A stretch of 64,000 nucleotides of DNA, taken from NCBI GenBank assembly GCA_036365515.1, contig CM070873.1, positions 28,874,085 to 28,938,084 on the forward strand. The letters run 5' to 3'. A program made the translations under genes and the position numbers. Of the stretch, positions 1 through 10,687 are shown in pieces (the stretch's first letter is position 1; every line of letters begins with the position of its first letter). The stretch is from Torymus aiolomorphi. Taxonomy: Eukaryota; Arthropoda; Insecta; Hymenoptera; Torymidae. Below the pieces are notes generated by a model. It was not told the origin of the DNA. It worked only from the letters and a program-made list of their open reading frames with translations, and did not search any database.

Positions 1-15
1 TATTGTTCGATACAC

Positions 16-63
16 GTGCGAGAGATGATTCTCGACTCGTACCGAAGATCATCTCTCTCGCAC
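16..63. repeat. Short inverted repeat (hairpin)
   Basis: The two arms, starting gtgcgagagatgat and ending atcatctctctcgcac, are complementary apart from one extra CT, around an 18-base loop. No gene is nearby, so this is only a structural repeat. Confidence 0.5.
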
Positions 64-119
64 TATTATCGAAAAGTATCCTATTTCCTTTCCACGCGTC
101 AAATTTATCAGTTTAACAA

Positions 120-1245
120 TATCAATTCAATTTTATAATTCATACTTTTCAAACACATCAACCCTTCTCCTCTTAACTTTTTCCATAATAAAATCCAATT
201 ACATTACATTATAAATCCATCCCACGAAAACCCACGTAACACTTAAACCCCGCATTAAAAAGACAAACGCGCCCGCCGCCCAGCTCCTTAAATACATCCA
301 CCTCTCTTCCTTCTCTCCGTCGATTTATCACTCCCCAAACGCGAGCGCCGGCCCGCGCCTTCCAGTCCACATACAATCCAACAAAAAGGCCCTCGCATCC
401 ACACATTATATACGCATACACGTATACACATATACAGCGAGTGACGGGCCGTGTAACGCGAGTCGCAAAAACGCAACTGCATTCGCGCTCGCGCAGATGC
501 TCGCCGAGTGTGTGCGTATGTATATATATATAATCGCGAGCGCGCGATCGCTATCTCGGCGCATCGCCGCCGCGGCAATATAATCATTTGTCGGGCGCTC
601 TCGAGCCTGTCAGTCATTTGCATTCGGCGTGTGTAACGTCAGATTCGTATCACTTCTCTCTCTCTCTCTCTCTCTCGCGAGCGAGCGATTTTATTATCGA
701 TCGGTTGTATACATACACACATAGCGCCGAATTTTCGTGAATTTATTATACGTATAATTTTGTAGCTCTCAAGGTGTACATATATATGTGTGTGTGTGTA
801 CTCGTGCGTAATTAGAGGTGTTAATGGCGCAGCTGCAGGCGGCGGGCTGCGATGACGATTGATTTATCGGGCACAACGTTTTTCAATTCGCGGCTAATTA
901 CGATTCGCTATACTCTCGCGCCGTTTAAGTTATCGCGACGGGTTAATGAGATCGACTTGCGCGCGCGGGCTTACTGTGCCCGAGTGTGTATATATATAGG
1001 GTGAAGGATTAATGAGGCGAGGGGATCTCGAGGGCTGATCTATTGGGAGTCGAATTGAAGCTGAGAAGGTGATGTATGCGCGAGGTTTATTTCTGTCTGA
1101 CCGCGTGAAAATAATCCGGAGGAGGATTAATTTCGGACGCGTTATGGGGGAATTATGTGCGCTCGGTATATATAATGGGCATGTAAATTGGCCGTCGTTA
1201 ACGGCTACTTTAAAAGTGTATATACAAGGTGGAGGTACTTGAGAA
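120..1245. other. CpG/TATATA island with upward skew jump
   Basis: C/A-rich sequence (about 120-420) runs into a CpG-rich core (about 420-720) with TATATATA and a CT tract, then into G/T-rich sequence (about 780-1230) with GTGTGTG and repeated GGGTGAAGG-like stretches. No credible coding frame is present. A TCAGTC initiator-like string lies at 610-615, but I cannot place a TSS. This is a promoter-like or origin-like island by composition only. Confidence 0.5.
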
Positions 1246-1251
1246 TTATTA

Positions 1252-1354
1252 TTTTTTTTTTTTTTTTTTTTTTTACAAAATTAAAGCTGTTGTTTAAGCG
1301 TGTGTTTGGTACACACGATTATTTCTGAACTTCATTGTTTTTTTTTTTTTTTTT
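1252..1354. repeat. Two poly-T tracts
   Basis: T runs of about 23 bases (1252-1274) and 16 bases (1339-1354) flank an AT-rich stretch just before the foldback element at 1403. Confidence 0.8.
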
Positions 1355-1516
1355 GGTTTTTCTATATTAAGTTGTTAATAGCAGCAAATGGTAGATTTTC
1401 TTCTAATTTTTGACGTGTCTGCAGCTTATGGCCAATCTTCTACCAAGGTCAAAAGGTATTTTACTCAATAAATTTTGATAACAAACACCTCTTTATTAAT
1501 TTGATCTTTAATTCAA

Positions 1517-1548
1517 CGTTTCGGACATTTGGCTATGTCCCTCTTCAG
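1517..1548 (-). ncRNA. Hammerhead ribozyme-like core, minus strand
   Basis: On the minus strand the order is CTGAAGA, then GGGACAT, a short loop, ATGTCC, then GAAAC and GTT. This fits the hammerhead pattern CUGANGA - helix II - GAAA, with GUU as a possible cleavage triplet. Helix III would be ACGU with no loop, so cleavage could occur only in a dimeric RNA. It is known that Penelope-like elements and animal retrozymes carry type I hammerheads with very short helix III. Activity here is inference. Confidence 0.5.
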
Positions 1549-1655
1549 GAATAAATAAATACATTATTGTAGTCAACGTTGTTTTGTGGGCAACAACGAC
1601 GAGCGGATTGTTGCCCGCAAAACAACGTTGACTACAATAATGTATTTATTTATTC

Positions 1656-1689
1656 CTGAAGAGGGACATAGCCAAATGTCCGAAACGTT
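1656..1689 (+). ncRNA. Hammerhead ribozyme-like core, plus strand
   Basis: CTGAAGA at 1656-1662 is followed by GGGACAT / ATGTCC (helix II) and GAAAC at 1682-1686. Bases after the possible GUU cleavage site (GAAT) pair with ATTC immediately before CTGAAGA, giving a 4-bp helix I. All core bases (CUGA, G8, A9, GAAA) are present. It is the mirror partner of the minus-strand copy in the same palindrome. Confidence 0.5.
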
Positions 1690-1965
1690 GAATTAAAGAT
1701 CAAATTAATAAAAAGGTGTTGGTTATCAAAATTTATTGAGTAAAATACCTTTTGACCTTGGTAGAAGATTGGCCATAAGCTGCAGACACGTCAAAAATTA
1801 GTTTTTCTATTTTATTGATAAATATAACATATAATAATGTGATTTCTCGTTTTGATCGCGACTACAAATTTCAAGACCACAGACATATTTATTTATTATT
1901 TATTTATATATGAGACGGGCTTCTAAAAACCCTTTGTACAAAAGATAAATACAGGTGATTGGATT

Positions 1966-2088
1966 CCCTGGTAGAAAATTAACCATAAGTTGGCCAGAAT
2001 ATGCTTAACCAGCATGTTATATCTTTAATGTTATCTTAATATGGCTTAGCCATATTCTGGCCAACTTATGATTAATTTTCTATCAGGG
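1966..2088. mobile_element. Small foldback MITE, CCCTGGTAGAA ends
   Basis: The termini ccctggtagaaaatt and aattttctatcaggg bound arms that also match at ataagttggccagaatatg. About 123 bases, no coding capacity. AT-rich sequence at 1802-1965 before it holds nothing recognisable. Confidence 0.75.
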
Positions 2089-2105
2089 TTACAAAGTTGT
2101 TTATA

Positions 2106-2444
2106 TTATAAAGTATAAATATGTAATATTTTAATATTTAGTAAAGAGAAAAATCGGACGGCACTCTTAAAGAGCGAAATATTAAAAATCGCAGTAACGT
2201 GAGAAGGGAGGGTGTTCCACGAGCGTTTTAAACGATTAATAGTAGAGTAACACATTCGAGCTACAGGTTTGTTCACATAATGGTCTGAAATGACGTAAGT
2301 TGTACGCGACTCCACGTTTGGTAAACAAATCACAATTGAAACACAATTTATGAAGTCATTTAAAACTTTAAATGTAAGAACACAATCATGATAATAATGC
2401 AGCAATGATCTGATAGTTTGAATGCACAACACCTTCGCCAACAT
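2106..2444 (-). pseudogene. 3' end of a non-LTR retrotransposon reverse transcriptase (fragment)
   Basis: A 112-codon minus-strand frame reads like the C-terminal tail that follows the RT domain in Jockey/CR1-type LINE ORF2 proteins: a LTFKVLNDFINC segment, SRTTYVISDHYVNKPVAR, then RLKRSWNTLPSHV and SLFKSAVRFF. In those families the motif order is a helix with 'K.lN', then 'R.......p', then 'rlWN.LP..i' and 'sl..Fk...k'. The catalytic RT motifs are absent, and upstream (higher coordinates on this strand) runs directly into island sequence, so it is a dead 5'-truncated copy. Clade assignment is uncertain. Confidence 0.6.
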
Positions 2445-2604
2445 AATCAGAAGTTATGTAGATTCACCCAATTATACCCATACCAAAGCCCCAACCGCTG
2501 TAAGAAAAACTTTCATATACTCACTACGCACACTCTTTTCAAAACCGGATCGATCCCACTGAAAAATTCCCCGTATCATCCGACTTCCTCGCATCAGGAC
2601 AATA

Positions 2605-2662
<58 letters not shown>

Positions 2663-3200
2663 ACGTACGTCCTAGACAAAAGGCAAAATGTATAATTCGC
2701 GCGCGGGTATAAACGGTCCAATTGGCGCCGCTTAAAATCCATCAGACGAAAGAGAGAGAGTCAACGGAATTACGTCTCATAATCGCCGGCGTGGAAGTAA
2801 ACGAGTCGCGGCGGCGGCGGCGGCTGTCTATACGTGATGAATGGGCCGCCGACGTTTGAGCAATTCCGCCTCGTTGGATCTGTGTGTTGTATATATATGT
2901 GGTCAAAGAGGAGGCCGCGGCTGCGCGCCGCTGAATTTCGCCGTTTGCGCGGTAAAGCGGCTTGCCAAAGAAGCGGAAAAGGGACGGGGTGTAGTAGTAG
3001 TGTATTTGTTTGTTTGTTTGTTGGTCTTGTTTTTGGATTCAGGAGAAAGAATGTAACCGAGCGTGTGAATTGTGATGTGTATCATGTACGATTAGGTGAG
3101 GGTGATGTTTTCGTCCAGTGTGCATATTATCTGGAGAACGCAGAATTTAGGTATTTTGAAATTTGCTTTAGTGCAAATTTTTATGTTTCTTCAAAATTCA
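2445..3200. other. CpG island with upward skew jump and (CA)n
   Basis: C/A-rich left side (2445-2690, including an AC microsatellite at about 2606-2656), a CpG core with CGG repeats (about 2700-2830), then G/T-rich sequence to about 3120. Open frames here are composition artefacts. Confidence 0.5.
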
Positions 3201-3201
3201 A

Positions 3202-3444
3202 CACTGAGAAAAATGTGTGTAGTCGTTACTACTATATCGTATAGTTGTCAAAATATAGTTGCGGTTTCCATTTTTTTCAGTAAAATATACTACATTTTAT
3301 TAGTTGAATACTATATTTTAATAGTTTTAACTATAATTATTGTAAATATAACTATAATATTAGTAACTTTTACTCTAAAATATAGTTGTGACGATTTTGC
3401 ACTATACAGCATTGTAACAGTATAACTATATTTTCTTCTCAGTG
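3202..3444. mobile_element. CACTGAG-family MITE
   Basis: It starts cactgagaaaaatg and ends ttcttctcagtg. The interior is made of repeated 'actata' and 'atagtt' strings in inverted arrangement. It has the same termini as the elements at 10159, 10688, 14647, 47163 and 55712. Confidence 0.7.
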
Positions 3445-3728
3445 AAGTCTGCATTGCCGAAATTTTGGATATACCCACCCACTATCCCTGGTAGAACTGT
3501 TAAGCATAATATGGCCATAATATGCCGTATTTTATGACGGATGACCATTTTATGCCGCATATTATGCTCATAAATCCTGTCACCTGGCGACATAATTATG
3601 ACCATAATTATGCTGAAGGGATAACGAGATTAGAGGGACTATAGTAAATAATTATGACCATAATTATGCTGAAGAAGCGGGGGAGATATAGGGCTGCCTG
3701 TAAATGAAAATGTCCGAACGTTAGAAAG

Positions 3729-3849
3729 AGAGAGAAGATCGCGGGACGTATAGCTATCTCTCTCGTCACGCAAGCTGACGCTCACTTTCTGCGCGTACTG
3801 CGCACGCGCGAGTATAAGAGAGAGCTACGTCCCGCGATCTTCTCTCTCT
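3729..3849. repeat. GC-rich hairpin with 23-base arms
   Basis: Left arm agagaagatcgcgggacgta pairs with right arm tacgtcccgcgatcttctct, apart from the ends, around a loop of about 75 bases that is itself CpG-rich. It differs strongly in composition from the AT-rich element around it. Confidence 0.8.
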
Positions 3850-3957
3850 ATATCTCTGCGACGGCCGGAGGCCTGACTTCACTTATTATACTCTATCTAT
3901 AATACCTCTGTGACTGTGATACGAATAGCTGTAATATAACTAACTACCAGAGCGGAG

Positions 3958-4079
<122 letters not shown>

Positions 4080-4341
4080 AGTGTGAGAGAACACTGGGAG
4101 AAAAACACAGCCCAGAAGGTTCGAAATTAAGGTTAGAATTACCGAAGCGCTCGGTAAACAGTCTGAGCGACAAGCGCGACGGAGGTCACGTGACCTTTGT
4201 ATACGTTTGTCGATCATTCAACATCTCGTTCACCATAATTATGGTCATAATTATGACGAATTCCCCCGTATTAATTATGATTAATTATCTATTCAGAATT
4301 ATGACCATCGGCCATTTCTTATGCTGAATATTCTTGCAGGG

Positions 4342-5240
4342 ATACTTCAGTCGCAAATGACACGATAATAAAAATTCCACTATATTATACACATTTTACA
4401 TTTAGACATATGTCCGTGGAATTCATAAAAAGTGAAAGTACACAGTGCATAATGAACACAGTTAATTTTCCGTGCCCCGCGCGTTCCCATTGCAATTTCG
4501 CGAGAAAAACGGCCACATTTCAACATAACGTATAATTATCGCGGCACCTTGCATCAACGAAAATTCTCGGAACCAGTCCGACTACACTCCGTCATTAATA
4601 GAGCGTCAAACTGTAAAAATTCACGATTGACCTCATCCTCGTGAACCTGCGTTACCTATATATATATTACGCAAGCGCTCACCAATGAACCCCATTTACA
4701 ATAAAAAAAAAGAAGCGCACGAACACGCCCATATATCTATGTAATATACATCGCTCTCCACCCACGACACTCGCGCATCCTATACATCGATCGTGTCACG
4801 CGTTAATAAACGCGGCGCGAAATTGCGCGCGTAATAGAGGAGGGCGGCGCGCAATTACACGCGCGCGATGGACGACGACGCGCGACTATTTGCGCGGATC
4901 GCAAAGATGGCGCGAGCGCCCGCGAGTGAGCGTGGAAAATTTTTCCGTCTGTGTATATATAATATATATGTATATGATGCATCGGGTTAATGGAGAGAGT
5001 GCGGCAGGTCAAGTGTTGTTTGAGGTAGATCGGCGATACAGAGGATTATGTTTCGATATGAAATATCGCGCGCGGGATGGTGTTTTATTGTAGGGATAGG
5101 GGCGAGTAAGTATATAGCATCGATTATGACGTATAGAATATGATGTCTCGTTGGAGTGATAATAAAAAGGGGTAAAGAAGGTTTGCGCGACGTTAAAACA
5201 AAGATGCAAGTATACGAATGCAGGAAGGTAAATTTTAATT
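4342..5240. other. CpG island with upward skew jump
   Basis: A short AT-rich spacer (to about 4460) is followed by an A/C-rich left side, a CGCG core at about 4800-4920 with TATATATAATATATATGTATAT after it, and a G/T-rich right side to about 5230. No supported gene. Confidence 0.5.
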
Positions 5241-5248
5241 GATCATTT

Positions 5249-5408
5249 CCCTGCTGGAATTCGTCTATTTTCCTCCCATTTGTGAAACGATTTTTCGAAC
5301 ATTTTCTAGCCATTTTATGGCGAGTTCGGTCAATTGGCCATAAATGGCTAGAAAATGTTCGAAAAATCGCTTCACAAATGAGAGAAAAATCGACAATTTC
5401 CAGCAGGG
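5249..5408. mobile_element. CCCTGCTGGAA-family palindromic MITE, copy 1
   Basis: Ends ccctgctgga / tccagcaggg bound arms that match throughout: cattttctagccattttatg, cgatttttcgaac and catttgtgaaacga on the left have complements on the right. 160 bases. Copy 2 is at 49788-49948, and a broken copy at 41395-42169. Confidence 0.85.
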
Positions 5409-5871
5409 TTCCTAGCTCTATTTTTGACGTTTTTATACATATACCGAAGTAAAGCGCGTATTGCGATGCACGGTGATCGTCGTTATCCACATACATTTAA
5501 TGAAATCTACCTTATAAGTATATAGTACACCGTGCAAATATATTCCTCGGAACACAGACTCCAAAAATTCCACGACACTACTACAGCACAGCACACACCT
5601 ATATACACATATCGATCTTCTCCTCCTGTGCGCACGCCGCTAGGAAATCTAATACGGGGTTTCCATGTCGGCGTCAACGTCGCTCGCTAATATACCTTCG
5701 CGGCGGTGGGATTAATATTCGCGAGCGCGCACGAACGCGGCCCTTCGATATAATTGATTTCCTCGCGCGCGCGCAGCTCGCCGCGGCCTGGATTCCGCGA
5801 GGCGCTATATATGAGAAGCAGCCTGAGTGAGTTTGGAATATATATTGTTGACGTAATTCTGAGGTGCATTT
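5409..5871. other. CpG island with upward skew jump
   Basis: A/C-rich left side (about 5520-5640), a CGCG core (about 5640-5800) and a short G/T-rich right side interrupted by the next MITE. Confidence 0.4.
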
Positions 5872-6136
5872 GTACACGGAGAGAAATTCTCTAATAAATT
5901 TTACAAGGTACCGTTGTAATTCTCTCACAGACTGCCCACATTGGCATTTTTACAAGAATTTTTCAGAAAAATTCGTAGGTTCCTTAAAAAAAAAATCATA
6001 TGTTCCTTGAAAGAATTCGTAGGTTTCTTATAAAAAATTACTATAGTACATAATAAAATTTGTCAGATTAGCAGTCTGTGAGAGAATTACAATAGTACCT
6101 TGTAAAATTTACTATAGGGAATTTTTCTTCGTGTAT
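5872..6136. mobile_element. Foldback MITE (tacacgga...tcgtgta)
   Basis: Arms: left tacacggagagaaattctc, then taccgttgtaattctctcac, gcagtctgtgagag on the right side, ending cttcgtgta. The interior is AT-rich with repeated attcgtaggttcc-like units (5970-6030). No coding capacity. Confidence 0.65.
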
Positions 6137-6309
6137 ATTTAGCGTTTTGCTTATACAAGGATAAGTACATATTGTAGATATATTTTCGTTACAAAAAATA
6201 AAACGTAACGTGTTTCAATATTTCGTATTATTACAGATGATTCAACCAAATCGTTTCTCTATTACACATTTATCATAGCGTTGACGTCTGGCTGTAATGC
6301 AAAAACCTA
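6137..6309. other. AT-rich spacer
   Basis: Between two MITEs; no gene, repeat or RNA recognised. Confidence 0.5.
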
Positions 6310-6563
6310 CTCTCTAAAGTTGAATTAGTGAAAATTGCTCCACCATTTCAATTAGTAGAAAAAAACTACTAATTTATTAGTGAATATTCACTATTTCATT
6401 AGTGGTTTTTTAAAAACTACTAATTAAATTAGTAAAAGCTACTAATCAAAATAGTAGTTTTAATAAACAACTAAATGAAATAGTGAATATTCACTAATAA
6501 ATTAGAAGTTTTTTCTACTAATTGAAATGGTGGAGCAATTTTCACTAATTCAACTTTAGAGAG
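6310..6563. mobile_element. CTCTCTAAAG-family palindromic MITE, copy 1
   Basis: Ends ctctctaaagttgaattagt and actaattcaactttagagag. It is palindromic over the full length with attagtag / ctactaat units inside. TA lies left and TG right of the ends, consistent with a decayed TA target duplication as in Tc1/mariner-derived MITEs. Copy 2 is at 9702-9932. Confidence 0.85.
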
Positions 6564-7150
6564 TGTCCTTCCATAAAAAACCTTCCAGCACACTTCAAAC
6601 ATAACAAATCTCATGCCGTCAAAAACTCCAAAAATACCTTCTCTCTCTCCTGTCCACTCGCTACCTTACAAACACACACTTATCCGCGAAAATCGGCAGT
6701 GCAGTTTCGGCACAACCGTGCTACATAATAGAACGCGAGAGAGGGAGGAGCCTGCAGCACTCGCTCGTCGGTTGCCAAAGCAATTACCCCCGCGGTCCCT
6801 CTCTCTCTAGCTTGCAGCGGTCGCCTGTAATATACACAGTCCCCCCGCCATCACGGCTTATAGCGCGTTTGACGACACCTTTCTATTTGACTAGCCACTG
6901 CCGCCGTCGCCGCCGCGCGGCCGCCATCTTGGAGCGGCGAGCGAGCGCTGGACGATGTGAAAAAAAAAGTAGGTAGGTATATATGCAGAAATTGCGGTGG
7001 AGTTGGTGATAAGAAGGTTCTTTGAGGAGCTGTGGGAGTGGGTAGGTGGTATTCTCCTGGGATTTTTGTATATAAGGGAATGTTTGGGTCTATCTATGAG
7101 GATGTGGGAAGTTTGTTAATATTTTTTGGCCGAATTGTACATCCCGAAAT
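6564..7150. other. CpG island with upward skew jump
   Basis: C-rich left side (6570-6780), CpG core with GCCGCC repeats (about 6840-6960), then strongly G/T-rich sequence (6960-7140, e.g. gtgggagtgggtaggtgg). No supported gene. Confidence 0.5.
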
Positions 7151-7154
7151 TTAG

Positions 7155-7412
7155 CTATGAGAGAATAGTTTTGGAAAAATTACTATACTGTCTCGTAAAG
7201 CTACCACAGGCTGTAAAGACCCGAAAAATTACCATACTTTACAGCAAATTTTACAATAGAGTATAGTAAATTTTCCTATATTTCTGGTAAAATTTCTTAT
7301 AAAGTATGGTAATCTTTTTGGTTTTTACAGTCTGTGGTCGCGTTTTCTGCACAAGATGGTAATTTTTATTGAACGTTTAGTATACTTTTTCCTGTACTTT
7401 TTTTCAGTGTAT
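7155..7412. mobile_element. Foldback MITE (ttttggaaaaattactat...cagtgta)
   Basis: Left side contains ggaaaaattactatactgtc and ctaccacaggctgtaaagac; the right side contains tttttacagtctgtggt and ends ttttcagtgta. Fragments of the same family occur at about 38590-38710 and 47838-47942. Confidence 0.6.
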
Positions 7413-8130
7413 GACTATTTTTTAGATTATTAAGACATAAAATGAAATTTTATATACGTGAAAGTATAATAGAGGGTTAACACACGTAAGGTTATTAGCA
7501 TCTAAACTATAGTTACTATACAGGTATAAAGGAATGTTTAAGACGCGAGATCGCGCCTGATTTATATTACACAGCACTAAAACAAAAAAGGTCAATATAT
7601 AAACTCGTCAATTTTTCTCATAAGCGCGCGTCTAAATCCTCTCGCCATATAACTTCACTTTCAACCGACACAAAACACTTATATTCGCCATTGTTCATCC
7701 GCGCGCGCGCTCTGTCGCTCCGTTCTCGTCTGCCTCGCACGTATATATACACGACGCGCGTCCTTTGCTCGCGTGCAGATGTGGGTAATTTGGCCCCGGG
7801 ATACCGGGGCAATAGTCCGGGGCAATTTGCGAGCGAGTCGCGCGGGATTCAGGGAAGCTCGGCATCGCTTTCTAGATCGCTCGAGCCGTTCCTTTTTTCG
7901 CTAAAGTATAGTTATAGTTTTACGTGGAGAACGTATATTGCTTGGGTTTAAGAGGCTGAGAGCGGATTTTTGTCGCAAAAATTGGTTGGGCTGAAATGGC
8001 TGTATTTTGGTGGAAATTGTTATAGGGATGGAGATAAGTTGTTGTATGGGTTTGCATAATTTTCTGTATAAAGTGTGTGATGATATTTTATGGTCGATCG
8101 TTTAATGTGGGATAATAATAACCGGTTTAA
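7413..8130. other. CpG island with upward skew jump
   Basis: Left side about 7560-7690, CGCG core about 7690-7860 with GTATATATACACGACGCG, and right side G/T-rich to about 8110. No supported gene. Confidence 0.45.
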
Positions 8131-8455
8131 AACTCAAAATAAATGACATACTAAAATTATTGCTTTATCGGAATTCTTAATTAAACATGTAGATATAAAG
8201 TAGCTACAAAGTATGGAAAATATGACTTATAAATTATTTCAAAATTTTCCGAATCTTTTTCACTTGTGTATATGTAAAAGTATTAATCTGAAAAGTGGCA
8301 GAATTAGATACGCATGTTAAGTATTCAGTTATAGCTGACTTTTTATAACTTCTAACTACAATTCTTAGTAAAGCTAATAATTTCACTTTTGAAGTGTTCG
8401 GAAATTATTTCTCAGCAGGAGATAGATTGAAACTTAATATGCATGTTTATAAATG
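8131..8455. other. AT-rich spacer
   Basis: Low-GC DNA without recognisable gene, RNA or repeat. Confidence 0.5.
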
Positions 8456-8578
8456 AAAAGCTCAGGGCAACAAACGGTCAGCTCACATTTCGAGTTGGCC
8501 CCTAGATAAACAGTATGAACAGCAAATTCAGGGGCCATCTGAAAATGTGAGCTGACCGTTTATTACCCTGAGCTCTTC
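8456..8578. mobile_element. Foldback repeat (GAAAAGCTCAGGG)
   Basis: Arms gaaaagctcagggcaacaaa / ttaccctgagctcttc and cggtcagctcacattt / aaatgtgagctgaccg pair across about 123 bases, followed by a 16-base A run near 8600. It is the only recognised copy. Confidence 0.7.
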
Positions 8579-9700
8579 AAATTTTTGTCGAGTTTAATTT
8601 AAAAAAAAAAAAAAAATGAAAAAACTTTTTAGATTAAATTGGCTGAATTAGGCCGTACACATGACGAAGCATCTAGTCAAAACATTTTCTTTTACATTCT
8701 GCGGCCTCGCATGAAGTCAGAATCATTTCCAGGACGTTCTCAACTTTTTCTTGGTATATAAGATCTACCATATTTTTATGTCTCCAGTTTTTTCTAAACA
8801 TACGAATAATTTTCCGCCTAATGTGTACAAATTACCCAAACTCGCCTTACACAAGATAGAAAAAGATGCCAATACGATGCTTCAATTAATGTTATTAATT
8901 AGATGGTCCAATTATTGTTCCAACGTAAGCTTTTCGTATTACAACATGTATGTACAATGCGCAATAACCACAACAATTCAACACTACTCCATTCAACGCG
9001 CACCTACAGTACGACAATCACTATAAACCTCTCTACACTATACATCACACCCCGCTCCACAACGAGTGCAAAAGCCACCTCACAACTCCCCCACCCCGTA
9101 AGTATCGTCCTATGCGCGCAGCCTCCCCGCAGCCATCATCTTTGCGCGAACAACCATCAGCACAGCGCTATATACACACGATTTCCGGCGCACGCGAGGC
9201 TCCCGCGGTTTATTTTCTCTCCCCCTAGGAGAGCGCCGAAGAAGAAGAAGAAGAAAGAGGAGAAAGGCCTATGGGAAACATCCGGCACGAGGCTTTGTCT
9301 CCCGCGCGCGACCGCAGCAGCCAGCTCGCACTCTCGAGATTCGCGAGAGAGAGAGGCACGAGCGACAAAGGCGAGCGCGTAATTGGTCCGGGGAGAGGAC
9401 GATGATTTGTCTCCGCGGCGAGCCGCGGGGGGATGTGGTGGCCACTCGCGAAATGCTGGTGTGTGGTGTTGGTAGGGTGTGTATAACGGTTATGCGATGC
9501 GCGTATTGTTGGATGTGCGGGGAGAATCCCGGCGAGGTGTGGAATTTGGTGGGTTTGTGGGAGCGGCTGCGGTAGTTATTTTTGCCGCGGAGGTGTGTAT
9601 GAATAATAATACTGCGGTGAAAAATTTTTGATAGTTAACTGCAAAATTCATGCGCTTTTTCGTAATGGGAGCCGCGAGGATTTGGATAATAATAATGTTT
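8579..9700. other. CpG island with upward skew jump
   Basis: A long A/C-rich left side (about 8740-9220), a mixed core with AGAAGA repeats and CGCG (9230-9430), then G/T-rich sequence (9430-9660, e.g. ggtgtgtggtgttggtaggg). Frames across this region use low-complexity residues and are not supported as genes. Confidence 0.55.
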
Positions 9701-9701
9701 A

Positions 9702-9932
9702 CTCTCTAAAGTTGAATTAGTGAAAATAGCTCCACCATTTCAATTAGTAGAAAAAACTTCTAATTTATTAGTGAATATTCACTATTTCATTTAGTAGTTT
9801 ATTAAAACTACTATTTTAATTAGTAGTTTTTAAAAAACCACTAATGAAATAGTGAATATTCACTAATAAGTTAGTAGTTTTTTCTACTAATTGAAATGGT
9901 GGAGCAATTTTCACTAATTCAACTTTAGAGAG
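9702..9932. mobile_element. CTCTCTAAAG-family palindromic MITE, copy 2
   Basis: Ends match copy 1 (6310-6563) and the element is flanked by TA on both sides (9700-9701 and 9933-9934), a TA target duplication typical of Tc1/mariner-type MITEs. About 231 bases. Confidence 0.88.
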
Positions 9933-10158
9933 TAGAAGCATCTCTGTGCTGCATTAACGGGAAGAAAATGGTATTTTTATAATTTTATTTTTCTATTCTC
10001 ATAGGGTGACTTCACACCAGTGAAGGAACGAATAAGGAAATTGTAACTTTTGTTATTTAATTAAGTGGTTTAAAAATGGATTAAAAGTAAAACCCTTTTG
10101 AAATTTATATTCTAAAATGTTCAAACTTTACGTCGGTGAGCAAATTTTGAATAAAGAG
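9933..10158. other. AT-rich spacer
   Basis: No gene or repeat recognised except a short CACACCAGTGAAGG string that recurs in part near 10500. Confidence 0.4.
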
Positions 10159-10406
10159 CACTGAGAAAAATGATGTATTAAAAACTACTATAATATATAG
10201 GAACGTGGGGACAAATCTCAAATACCAAAATTTTTACTATATTTTATAGTAAAAATTGATATATATACATAATAAAAATTGCTATGTACATAGCTATGAT
10301 ACATAGCAATTTTTACTATAAAATATAGTAATAATTTTAGTATTTGAGATTTGTCCCCACGTTCCTATATATTATAGTAATTTTTAATACATCATTTTTC
10401 TCAGTG
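10159..10406. mobile_element. CACTGAG-family palindromic MITE, copy A
   Basis: Starts cactgagaaaaatgatgtat and ends with its complement atacatcatttttctcagtg. A second landmark pair is ggaacgtggggacaaatctc / gagatttgtccccacgttcc. Nearly full-length palindrome, 248 bases. Closely related copy at 14647-14882. Confidence 0.88.
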
Positions 10407-10687
10407 AATCAAAGTAAACATTTTATTTAATGAAAATCTATAAATATCTCCTAAAAACCAATAAAGGAACACGCAGTCTTTGTATCTAAATACGATTCAC
10501 CAGCGAAGGAATACACCGCCAGTGAAGAAACACTTAATAGCGGCGATTTTATGATTTTATTCTTAACAAGATAATTTCTTTTATGCAGAATCTTTATATA
10601 AAATGAAATAAAAATTTTCAAGGATTCAAAAATTATCATCATGTTAGATAAACAATACATAAAAAGCTTGATATTTTCATATATATA
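10407..10687. other. AT-rich spacer
   Basis: No gene or RNA recognised; a 79-codon minus-strand frame here has no recognisable features. Confidence 0.4.

Larger units (their letters stand above)
1403..1801. mobile_element. Foldback element with long near-perfect arms
   Basis: The left arm (from ctaatttttgacgtg) and right arm (to cacgtcaaaaattag) are near-perfect reverse complements over about 190 bases, meeting at a short centre near 1595-1615. Each arm contains the CCTTGGTAGAAGATTGGCC motif, related to the ends of other elements in this window, and a complete hammerhead-like core (see 1517-1548 and 1656-1689). There is no coding capacity. It is a non-autonomous element; target-site duplications were not recognised. 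Confidence 0.8.

Noticed and set aside
605..650. Promoter with TCAGTC initiator and downstream AGATTC element
   Set aside because: The downstream string is two bases off the usual DPE position and no transcript or gene can be attached.
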